This document shows, piece by piece, positions 14,759 to 21,759 of a stretch of 64,000 nt of DNA. The notes beneath the pieces were generated by a model. It ran no database searches, was not told where the DNA came from, and worked only from the letters and a program-made list of their open reading frames with translations. Every line of letters starts with the position of its first letter. Within the stretch, counting starts at the first letter, position 1. Location: contig NZ_CP154796.1 in the NCBI RefSeq assembly GCF_039566955.1, positions 2,666,001 through 2,730,000 on the forward strand, read 5' to 3'. A program made the translations under genes and the position numbers. The stretch is from Micromonospora sp. DSM 45708 (GTDB taxonomy: Bacteria > Actinomycetota > Actinomycetes > Mycobacteriales > Micromonosporaceae).

Positions 14759-15748
14759 TCAGGCGCTCTCCCGGGTCACCAGCGTCGACGCGAAAGCGGT
14801 GCTCGGCGCGACCGGCGCCCGGGTCAGCACGGCGGTGGCCGCGGCGGCGGCGATCCGGTCGACCGGGTGGGTCGCGGTGGTCAGCGCCGGGCTGCTCATC
14901 GCCGCGTACGGCAGGTCGTCGAAGCCGGCCACCGCCACGTCGTGCGGCACCCGCAGGCCGTGCCCGCGCAACGCGGCGATCACCCCGAACGCGGTGGCGT
15001 CGCTGGCCGCGAAGACCGCGTCCAGGTCCGGCCACCGGCGCAGCGCCGCCAGCGCCGCCGCGCCGCCCCGGGCCGCGGTGAAGTCGCCGGTCACCAGCCG
15101 CTCCGGCGACCCCGCCTCCCGCATCAGCTCCCGGTACGCGGTCACCGACCGCTCCGCGCAGGTCAACCAGCGCAGGCCGGTCACCATGACGATACGGCGG
15201 CGGCCGGTGGCGTACAGGTGGCGCAGCACCGCGCCGGCGCCGGCCGCGTTGTCCACGTCGAACGAGGGCACGGTGTCCGACCCCTGGCCGATCGAGGCGA
15301 CCCGGCCGCGCAGCCGGGCCGGCACCGCGTCCAGCGCCGCCCGGGTCGTGTTGACCAGGATCACCCCGCAGACGCCCCGGTCCGCGCCGAGCCGGCCCAG
15401 GCCGGACGGGTCGTCCAGCGGCAGCCACTCCAGCGCCACCCCGATCCCGTGCGGCGCGCACACCCGCGACGCGGCGCTCACCACCCGGTGCACGTACGGG
15501 TCGTCGAAGACCGCGTCGTCCCGGCCCACCACGGCCACCACCAGCCGGACCCCGGCGCCGCGCACCAGCGCCCGGGCGGTGACGTCCGGCACGTAGCCGA
15601 GCTGGTCGGCGGCGGCGCCCACCCGGGCCCGGGCCTGCGCGGAGGCGAACCCGTAGCCACCGAGCACCCGGGAGGCGGTGGCCCGGGACACCCCGGCGGC
15701 CCGGGCCACGTCGTCGAGCGTGGCGGGTCGTGTGGTCGGCGTACCCAT
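14759..15748 (-). CDS. LacI-family transcriptional regulator
   Basis: A 329-residue protein. The N-terminal HTH is clear ('ATLDDVARAAGVSRATASRVLGGYGFASAQARARV'), followed by the hinge ('LGYVPDVTARALV') and a periplasmic-binding-protein-like sensor domain ('GVILVNTT', 'DLDAVFAASDATAFGVIAALRGHG', 'DVAVAGFDD'). The inducer is probably a sugar, but the ligand cannot be read from sequence. It is divergent from an MFS transporter, and the shared intergenic region carries two LacI-type half-palindromes, so it probably represses the transporter and itself. No good ribosome-binding site precedes the chosen ATG, so the start is provisional. Confidence 0.9.
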   Translation of the reverse strand: MGTPTTRPATLDDVARAAGVSRATASRVLGGYGFASAQARARVGAAADQLGYVPDVTARALVRGAGVRLVVAVVGRDDAVFDDPYVHRVVSAASRVCAPHGIGVALEWLPLDDPSGLGRLGADRGVCGVILVNTTRAALDAVPARLRGRVASIGQGSDTVPSFDVDNAAGAGAVLRHLYATGRRRIVMVTGLRWLTCAERSVTAYRELMREAGSPERLVTGDFTAARGGAAALAALRRWPDLDAVFAASDATAFGVIAALRGHGLRVPHDVAVAGFDDLPYAAMSSPALTTATHPVDRIAAAAATAVLTRAPVAPSTAFASTLVTRESA

Positions 15749-15788
15749 ATGCGCATCATGCCCGGTCCGGGTCGGGAACGGTAAGGGG

Positions 15789-15817
15789 TGGGAGCGCTTG
15801 TGGTGGTAGCGCTCTCA
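15789..15817. promoter_or_regulatory. Tandem LacI-type operators between LacI and MFS genes
   Basis: Two sites share the AGCGCT core typical of actinobacterial LacI operators: TGGGAGCGCTTGTG at 15,789-15,802 and TGGTAGCGCTCTCA at 15,804-15,817. Their centres are 15 bp apart. They lie 47-75 bases upstream of the MFS start. Functional role is inferred. Confidence 0.65.
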
Positions 15818-15863
15818 GGTGTGCGATGGTCGTCGGACCATCCGGGGAAGGGACGACCGCACC

Positions 15864-17099
15864 GTGAGCAACACCCTCGACGCGCCGGCCGCGTCACGGC
15901 CACCGGCTTCCCGGCCGGTGCTGGCCGCCCGCACCGGCGTCGCCGTCGTCTTCGCCCTCAACGGACTCGCGGTGGCCAGCTGGTTCTCCCGGGTGCCGGC
16001 GGTCCGGGAGGCGCTCGGATTCAGCCCGGGCCGGCTCGGCCTGCTGCTGCTCTGCATGTCGGTGGGCGCGCTGCTGGCCATGCCCGCCGCCGGTCTGGTC
16101 ACCCAGCGGATCGGCCCGGCCCGCACGGTGGTGGTGGCGACCGTGCTGGTCGCGCTCGGCATGACGGTCGCCGGTCTCACCACCGGCCTGGCCGGCTGGG
16201 CGGTCGGCGTCGGGCTCGGGATCGCCGCGTTCGGCTTCGGCTCCGGCCTGTGCGACGTGGCGATGAACGTCGAGGGCGCGGCGGTGGAGAAGCGGCTCGG
16301 CCGTACGATCATGCCCCGCTTCCACGCCGCCTGGAGTCTCGGCTCGGTGGCCGGGGCCGGGCTCGGCGCGGGAGCGGCCCGGCTCGGCGTACCGATCGAG
16401 GTGCACCTGCCGGTCCTGGCGGTGCTGATCCTGGCCGGCACGCTGCTCGGCGCGCGGGCGTTCCTGTCCGCGCCGGCCGAGTCGACCGACGCGGGCGAGT
16501 CGGCGGCCCGGCGGCGGGCGCTGCTGGCCGCCTGGCGGGAGCCGCGCACCCTGCTGGTCGGCCTGCTGGTGCTGGTCATGGCGTTCACCGAGGGCAGCGC
16601 CAACGACTGGTTGGCGGTGGCGTTCGTCGACGGGTACGGCGTCGACGAGGCGGTCGGCGCCGCCGTGTTCGGGGTGTTCGTGGTCGGCATGACGCTGGGC
16701 CGGACCCTCGGCACGATCGCCATCGACCGCTGGGGACGGGTGCCGGTGCTGTTCGGCACCATCGGGCTGGCCGCCGCCGGCGCCGCCCTGGCCGTGCTGG
16801 CCGGCTCCGGTCCGCTGGCCGTGGTCGGCGTGGCGCTGTGGGGGATCGGCGCGTCGCTCGGGTTCCCGGTCGGGATGAGCGCCGCCGCCGACGACGAGGA
16901 GAAGGCCCCGGCCCGGGTCAGCGTGGTCGCGGTGATCGGCTACACCGCGTTCCTCGCCGGGCCGCCGCTGCTCGGCTTCCTCGGCGACCACCTCGGCGTG
17001 CTGAACGCGCTCGGCCTGGTGCCGCTGCTCCTGCTGCCCACGCTCGCGCTGGTGCCGGTGCTCCGCACGCCGGCCGGGGCCGACCGGCCGGCCCGCTGA
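15864..17099 (+). CDS. MFS transporter, probably LacI-controlled
   Basis: A 411-residue protein with about 12 hydrophobic segments. It shows MFS loop patterns ('RVPAVREALGFSPGRLGLLLLCMSVGALLAMPAAG', 'DRWGRVPVLFGTIGLAAAGAALAVLAG'). The GTG at 15,864 is chosen because GGGGAAGGGA lies 11-20 bases upstream; an earlier in-frame start at 15,819 would overlap the operators. 'AAFGFGSGLCDVAMNVEGAAVEKRLGR' in the first half is typical of the Bacillus YbjJ-like/sugar-type MFS subgroup. Substrate is unknown. The divergent LacI regulator and its operators suggest induction by a carbohydrate or derivative. Confidence 0.85.
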   Translation: MSNTLDAPAASRPPASRPVLAARTGVAVVFALNGLAVASWFSRVPAVREALGFSPGRLGLLLLCMSVGALLAMPAAGLVTQRIGPARTVVVATVLVALGMTVAGLTTGLAGWAVGVGLGIAAFGFGSGLCDVAMNVEGAAVEKRLGRTIMPRFHAAWSLGSVAGAGLGAGAARLGVPIEVHLPVLAVLILAGTLLGARAFLSAPAESTDAGESAARRRALLAAWREPRTLLVGLLVLVMAFTEGSANDWLAVAFVDGYGVDEAVGAAVFGVFVVGMTLGRTLGTIAIDRWGRVPVLFGTIGLAAAGAALAVLAGSGPLAVVGVALWGIGASLGFPVGMSAAADDEEKAPARVSVVAVIGYTAFLAGPPLLGFLGDHLGVLNALGLVPLLLLPTLALVPVLRTPAGADRPAR

Positions 17100-17188
17100 G
17101 CGCGGCTCAGCCGACTCCCACTCCGCTCCCAGGCCCCTGCCAGGCGCGCGTGCTGCACTGGACCCGACGCCGAGGAGAGGGGGCGGGA

Positions 17189-17521
17189 ATGGGCTGGTTC
17201 AGCCGACGGGCCGCCGACCCGACAACGCCGACGAAGCTCGACCGCGAGGCGAACCGGGAGGACCTGGCGCAGCTGGAGGCGTTCGTGACCAGCCGGTGCG
17301 GGGTCGAGTTCTACCTGGAGCCGGAAACCACGGCCACCGACACCACGGTGGTCGCCATCGCCCACGACGGCGAGTGGATCCGCCGCCGCACCGGCTCGCC
17401 CCGGGTCGCCGGCACCATCGCCCGCCGGCACGCGGTGCCGCTCTACGAGGCGGCCCGCACCGGCTACCCTGAGCGGATGCGGGCCTGGAACCGGGCGCAC
17501 CCGGAACGTCACGCGCGCTGA
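17189..17521 (+). CDS. Conserved hypothetical small protein
   Basis: A 110-residue soluble protein with ATG at 17,189 behind a purine-rich GAGGAGAGGGGG. It begins 'MGWFSRRAADPTTPTKLDREANREDLAQLEAFVTSRCGVEF', contains 'VVAIAHDGEWIRRRTGSPRVAGTIARRHAVPLY' and ends Arg-rich. I believe similar small proteins are widespread in actinobacteria, but I know no function. No catalytic motif is visible. It stands 90 bases after the MFS gene and converges with the metallo-hydrolase gene. Confidence 0.7.
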   Translation: MGWFSRRAADPTTPTKLDREANREDLAQLEAFVTSRCGVEFYLEPETTATDTTVVAIAHDGEWIRRRTGSPRVAGTIARRHAVPLYEAARTGYPERMRAWNRAHPERHAR

Positions 17522-17545
17522 CCGGGTGCGTGGCGGGACACCCGC

Positions 17546-18250
17546 TCACCCGCCGAGCGCGGCGTGGGCCTCGTCCCGGCGCAGCGGCTCGTCGTGCGCG
17601 GAGACGTACCACTCGACGTGTTCGGAGAGCAGGCTGCGGGCCAGCTCCAGATCCGGCCCGTCGGTCGGGGTGCGCTCGTGCAGCGGGGGCGGGTACCAGC
17701 AGTCGCCGAGCAGCAGCACCCGGGAGTCCGGCACCAGCACCACCGTCGAGTCGGGCGCGTGCCCACCACCGACGTGCCGCAGCACCACGCCGGTGGGCAG
17801 CATCAGCTCGTCGGTGAACGTGCGGGACGGCGGCAGCACCGCGAAGCCGTCCCAGTCGTCCACGGCGAGCGCCCGGGCCCGGTAGCTGGGCCCGAGCCGG
17901 GGCTCGGCGCGGACCCGGTCCCGCAGGTGCCGGTGGCTCCACGGGCGGGCCGCCTCGGCGCGCAGCGGGGCGACACCGGCCTCGTGCCCGACGATCTCCA
18001 CGCCCGGCCAGGCGCAGGCGCCCCAGACGTGGTCCCAGTGGTGATGGGTGTAGACCAGCCAACGGGGCTCCGGCAGGCGGGCGGCGGCGATCCCGGCCCG
18101 GATCTCCCGGGCGTGCGCGGGGCTGTGACCGGCGTCGACGAGCACGCTGCCGCGATCGTCGGCGACCACCGCCACGGCGGGCCGGACCGCGCCCGGGTCG
18201 GGGTCACCGGGGAACAACCAGACCCGGTCGGCCAGGTGGCGCAGCTCCAT
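17546..18250 (-). CDS. MBL-fold metallo-hydrolase
   Basis: A 234-residue protein with the metallo-beta-lactamase signature His-His-His-Trp-Asp-His ('LVYTHHHWDHVWGA', residues ~66-79). Further metal ligands appear in 'VGGGHAPDSTVV' and 'VLLLGDCWYPPP'. The Asp in 'SVLVDAGHS' is also conserved. These residues form the two-metal site of hydrolases acting on lactones, thioesters, phosphodiesters and similar substrates; the substrate cannot be told. It is monocistronic, between the small hypothetical protein and the crcB pair. Confidence 0.85.
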   Translation of the reverse strand: MELRHLADRVWLFPGDPDPGAVRPAVAVVADDRGSVLVDAGHSPAHAREIRAGIAAARLPEPRWLVYTHHHWDHVWGACAWPGVEIVGHEAGVAPLRAEAARPWSHRHLRDRVRAEPRLGPSYRARALAVDDWDGFAVLPPSRTFTDELMLPTGVVLRHVGGGHAPDSTVVLVPDSRVLLLGDCWYPPPLHERTPTDGPDLELARSLLSEHVEWYVSAHDEPLRRDEAHAALGG

Positions 18251-18291
18251 GGCGGGATGCTATCGCCGCCCGCCCCCCACCGGCTGCCCCG

Positions 18292-18654
18292 TCAGCCGGT
18301 GAACACGGCGGCCAGCGCGTACCCGACGAAAGCCGCGCCGAGCCCGGCGACCACGCTGAGCAGCACATTCGCGTACGCGTGGAGACGCGCGCCGGTGCGG
18401 GCCAGCCGCAGCGTCTCGTAGCTGAGCGTGGACCAGGTGGTCAGCGCGCCGCAGAAGCCGGTGCCGACCAGCGCGGTCACCGCGGGGTCGGCCGGCACCG
18501 CCAGCACCGCGCCGAGCAGCAGCGAGCCGGCCACGTTGACGGTCAGCGTGCCCCACGGGAACGCCGAGTCGTGCCGGGCCTGCACCGCCCGGTCGGTGAG
18601 GTAGCGCAGCGGGGCGCCGAGCGCCGCGCCGAGCACGATCCACAGGACGGTCAC
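18292..18654 (-). CDS. crcB: Fluoride exporter CrcB (second copy)
   Basis: A 120-residue protein with four membrane helices and the CrcB/Fluc signature: '[18 protein letters not shown]', '[20 protein letters not shown]', '[21 protein letters not shown]'. The conserved Asn and the Phe/Thr-Ser track are present. It is a dual-topology or heterodimeric fluoride channel subunit. The GTG start overlaps the upstream crcB stop (GTGA), so the two subunits are translationally coupled and probably assemble together, as known for paired Fluc genes. Confidence 0.9.
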   Translation of the reverse strand: MTVLWIVLGAALGAPLRYLTDRAVQARHDSAFPWGTLTVNVAGSLLLGAVLAVPADPAVTALVGTGFCGALTTWSTLSYETLRLARTGARLHAYANVLLSVVAGLGAAFVGYALAAVFTG

Positions 18655-19130
18655 CGGGCCTCCCCGCGCCGGGCGGCCAGCAGCCGGCCGGTCACCACGT
18701 CCCCGGCGGCGACCGCCAGCAGCGCGGCGAGCACGGTCGCGGCCAGGTAGACCAGCGCCGTGCCCGGCGTGCCGGCCGTCACCAGGCGTTGCGCGTCGAC
18801 CGCGTACGCGGAGAACGTGGTGAACCCGCCGAGCACCCCGACGCCGAGGAACGGCCGGACCAGCGGCCCGGCCGGTCGGGCGGTGAGCACCGCCATCAGC
18901 ACGCCGATCAGCAGGCAGCCGGTGACGTTGACGCCGAACGTGGCCCAGGGGAGCCCGGTGGGCGGGTGCGGCGCGGCGGCCTGCGCGCCGGCGCGGGCCA
19001 GCGCGCCGAGCACGCCGCCGGCGGCGATCACGCCGAGCACCGCCGCCCGGTGCGCGGTCAGCTCCGTCCGGTCGGCGGGTACCCGGAGATCGACGTCCGG
19101 ATCGACGCGGGACTCGGGCGGTCGTGTCAC
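18651..19130 (-). CDS. crcB: Fluoride exporter CrcB (first copy)
   Basis: A 159-residue protein, longer than its partner because of a charged ~35-residue N-terminal extension. CrcB motifs are '[15 protein letters not shown]', '[23 protein letters not shown]', '[23 protein letters not shown]'. A GTG start at 19,130 sits behind GGGAG. The leader upstream is short, and I see no fluoride-riboswitch fold in it. With its coupled partner it should lower cytosolic fluoride. Confidence 0.9.
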   Translation of the reverse strand: MTRPPESRVDPDVDLRVPADRTELTAHRAAVLGVIAAGGVLGALARAGAQAAAPHPPTGLPWATFGVNVTGCLLIGVLMAVLTARPAGPLVRPFLGVGVLGGFTTFSAYAVDAQRLVTAGTPGTALVYLAATVLAALLAVAAGDVVTGRLLAARRGEAR

Positions 19131-19178
19131 GGTGCTCCCACCAGCCCGAGCATAATCCCACCCCCCGCGCCTCCTCGG

Positions 19179-19228
19179 CGATCTTGCGGTACCGGCCGTC
19201 CGGGCGGCGGGCGGCAACCGCAAGATCG
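19179..19228. repeat. Dispersed inverted repeat, GATCTTGCGG family
   Basis: Perfect 12-base arms CGATCTTGCGGT (19,179-19,190) and ACCGCAAGATCG (19,217-19,228) lie between the divergent crcB and paaK genes. It shares its arm core with 13,473-13,543. Confidence 0.9.
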
Positions 19229-19331
19229 GCGGGGGAGGTGCGTTGACCTGGCAGGTAGGGCCGTACGGGCGTACGGTGAGCGGGTTCCCGCCCGGCGCGG
19301 CGGCGTCGGGCCTGTCGCGCAGGAGGCAACC

Positions 19332-20639
19332 GTGCAGGACCGCACCCCTCGTCCGGACGAGCTGGATCCCGTCGAGCGGATCGGCGTCGACGAGCTGCGG
19401 GCGCTCCAACTGGACCGGTTGCGCCACTCGCTGCGGCACGCGTACGCGCACGTGCCCCACTACCGGCGCGCGTTCGACGCCGCCGGCGCGCACCCCGACG
19501 ACGTCCGCGACCTGGGCGACCTGGCCCGCTTCCCGTTCACCGCCAAGGCCGAGCTGCGGGAGAACTACCCGTTCGGCATGTTCGCCGTGCCCCGCGAGCG
19601 GATCGCCCGGCTGCACGCCTCCTCCGGCACCACCGGACGCCCCACCGTGGTCGGCTACACCCGCGCCGACCTGGACACCTGGGCCACGCTGATGGCGCGC
19701 TCGATCCGGGCCGCCGGCGGCCGGCGCGGCGACCGGGTGCACGTCGCGTACGGGTACGGCCTGTTCACCGGCGGCCTGGGCGCGCACTACGGCGCCGAGG
19801 AGCTGGGGTGCACGGTCATCCCGGTGTCCGGCGGCATGACCGAACGGCAGGTCATGCTGATCCGTGACCTCGAACCGGAGGTCATCATGGTCACCCCCAG
19901 CTACATGCTGGCCATCGTGGACGAGATGGAACGCCAGGGCGTCGACCCGCGCGCCACCTCGCTGCGGGTGGGCATCTTCGGGGCCGAGCCGTGGACCGAG
20001 GACATGCGTCGGGAGCTGGAACAGCGGCTGGACCTGCACGCGCTGGACATCTACGGCCTGTCCGAGGTGATGGGCCCCGGCGTGGCGGTCGAGTGCGTGG
20101 AGACCAAGGACGGCCTGCACCTGTGGGAGGACCACTTCTACCCGGAGATCATCGACCCGGTGACCGGTGCCGTGCTGCCCGACGGCGAGCGGGGTGAACT
20201 GGTGCTCACGTCGCTGACCAAGGAAGCCATGCCGGTGATCCGCTACCGCACCCGCGACCTCACCCGGCTGCTGCCCGGCACGGCCCGCGCCATGCGGCGG
20301 ATCGAGAAGGTCACCGGGCGCACCGACGACATGATGATCGTCCGGGGGGTGAACGTCTTCCCGACCCAGATCGAGGAGCTGATCCTGCGCGCCCCCGCGC
20401 TGTCGCCGCACTTCCAGTGCGTACTCGACCGGCAGGGACGGCTGGACACCCTCACCGTCCACGTCGAGCGCCGCGCCGACGCCGCCGTGGCCGACGCGGA
20501 GCGGGCCGGAGCGGCCCTGGTCGAGCAGGTCAAGAACACCATCGGGGTCTCCGTGGCGGTCCGGGTGATCGAGCCGGACGGGGTGGAGCGCTCGATGGGC
20601 AAGATGCGCCGCATCGTCGACCAGCGGCGGGAGCGCTGA
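19332..20639 (+). CDS. paaK: Phenylacetate-CoA ligase
   Basis: A 435-residue adenylate-forming enzyme. The GTG at 19,332 follows AGGAGG at 19,321-19,326. PaaK signatures are seen throughout: '[16 protein letters not shown]' (ATP loop), '[28 protein letters not shown]', '[17 protein letters not shown]', 'YRTRDLT', and C-terminal '[21 protein letters not shown]'. It activates phenylacetate or a related aryl acid as the CoA thioester with ATP. The PaaI-type thioesterase follows by one base. The ring-epoxidase paaABCDE genes are not in the window, so the pair may serve detoxification or aryl-CoA supply instead of a local catabolic operon. Confidence 0.92.
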   Translation: MQDRTPRPDELDPVERIGVDELRALQLDRLRHSLRHAYAHVPHYRRAFDAAGAHPDDVRDLGDLARFPFTAKAELRENYPFGMFAVPRERIARLHASSGTTGRPTVVGYTRADLDTWATLMARSIRAAGGRRGDRVHVAYGYGLFTGGLGAHYGAEELGCTVIPVSGGMTERQVMLIRDLEPEVIMVTPSYMLAIVDEMERQGVDPRATSLRVGIFGAEPWTEDMRRELEQRLDLHALDIYGLSEVMGPGVAVECVETKDGLHLWEDHFYPEIIDPVTGAVLPDGERGELVLTSLTKEAMPVIRYRTRDLTRLLPGTARAMRRIEKVTGRTDDMMIVRGVNVFPTQIEELILRAPALSPHFQCVLDRQGRLDTLTVHVERRADAAVADAERAGAALVEQVKNTIGVSVAVRVIEPDGVERSMGKMRRIVDQRRER

Positions 20640-20640
20640 C

Positions 20641-21048
20641 ATGACGGACCACGGCGGGCGTACCGCGGCCCACGACATGTTCGACGCCGACGTGGCCTCG
20701 AAGGGGCTCGGCGTCGAGCTGGTCTCAGCCGGCGACGGCGCGGCGGTGGCCCGGATGCGGGTCACCCCGGCGATGCTCAACGGCCATGCGATCGGCCACG
20801 GCGGTTTCGTTTTCCTGCTCGCCGACACCGCGTTCGCGCTGGCCTGCAACAGCCACGGCCCGGCCACCGTGGCCGCCGGCGGCGAGATCAGCTTCCTGCG
20901 CCCGGTGCGCGAGGGCGACGTGCTGGAGGCGTACGCCACCGAGCGGGTCCGGCACGGCCGCAGCGGCATCTACGACGTCACCGTGCGACGCGGCGACGAG
21001 GTGGTGGCCGAGTTCCGGGGGCGCAGCCGGGTCATCGCCCGCGACTGA
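20641..21048 (+). CDS. paaI: PaaI-type hotdog thioesterase
   Basis: A 135-residue single hotdog domain. It has the PaaI pattern '[30 protein letters not shown]' with the catalytic Gly-Gly and Asp region, and '[21 protein letters not shown]'. It hydrolyses aryl-CoA thioesters such as hydroxyphenylacetyl-CoA. It lies one base after paaK and so is co-translated with it. It would release CoA from dead-end products of the ligase. Confidence 0.9.
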   Translation: MTDHGGRTAAHDMFDADVASKGLGVELVSAGDGAAVARMRVTPAMLNGHAIGHGGFVFLLADTAFALACNSHGPATVAAGGEISFLRPVREGDVLEAYATERVRHGRSGIYDVTVRRGDEVVAEFRGRSRVIARD

Positions 21049-21096
21049 CCCGGCGCGCCGCCGCCGGCCCGCGCCCGTACCCGCGACGATGGGCGG

Positions 21097-21663
21097 ATGG
21101 CCCACGTACTGCTCCTGCACTCCGTCCACGGGTTGCGGCCCGCCGTGCTGGCCGCCGCCGACCGGCTGCGCGCCGCCGGACACCTGGTGACCACCCCCGA
21201 CCTGTACGAGGCGCCGGCCGCGGCGACGGTGGAGGCGGGTTTCGCCCTGCTCGGCACGATCGGCCACGGGACGGTGCTGGACCGCGCCCGCCGGGCGGTC
21301 GCCGCGCTGCCCGCCGAGACCGTGCTGGCCGGATTCTCGATGGGGGCCGGCATCGCCGGCGCGCTGCTGGCCGAGCGGCCCCGGGCGGCGGCGCTGCTGC
21401 TGATGCACGGCACCGGCGGCGGGCCGGACTCGGTGCGTCCCGGGCTGCCGGTGCGGCTGCACCTCGCCGACCCCGACGAGTACGAGCCGCCGGCCGACGT
21501 GGACGAGTGGCGGCAGGCGATGACCGCGGCCGGCGCGGAGGTGGTCGTGCACCGCTACCCGGGCTCCGGGCACCTGTTCACCGACCCGGACTCGCCCGAC
21601 TTCGACGCGCCGGCCGCCGCCGTGGCCGAGCAGCGGGTCCGCACGTTCCTCGCCCCGTACTGA
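21097..21663 (+). CDS. Dienelactone hydrolase-family protein
   Basis: A 188-residue alpha/beta hydrolase. 'VLAGFSMGAGIAGALLAE' gives the nucleophile elbow, here Gly-Phe-Ser-Met-Gly with a Ser nucleophile (classical dienelactone hydrolase uses Cys). The Asp may lie in 'DPDEYEPPADVDEW' and the His in 'YPGSGHLFTDPDS'. Similar short DLH-family proteins are common in actinobacteria with unknown substrates. It follows paaI by 48 bases, and may be co-transcribed with paaK-paaI. Confidence 0.8.
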   Translation: MAHVLLLHSVHGLRPAVLAAADRLRAAGHLVTTPDLYEAPAAATVEAGFALLGTIGHGTVLDRARRAVAALPAETVLAGFSMGAGIAGALLAERPRAAALLLMHGTGGGPDSVRPGLPVRLHLADPDEYEPPADVDEWRQAMTAAGAEVVVHRYPGSGHLFTDPDSPDFDAPAAAVAEQRVRTFLAPY

Positions 21664-21759
21664 CCCGCCCGACGAGCCGTCGCCGGCCGGGTGCGGCCGT
21701 GTCCGGTCGCCGCCCGGGCCGGAGTGGCCCCGTGCCCGCTCCGACCCGGGCGCGACCCG

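Noticed and set aside
19131..19331. Fluoride riboswitch upstream of crcB
   Set aside because: The leader on the crcB strand is short and dominated by a dispersed inverted repeat; I could not find the conserved riboswitch core.
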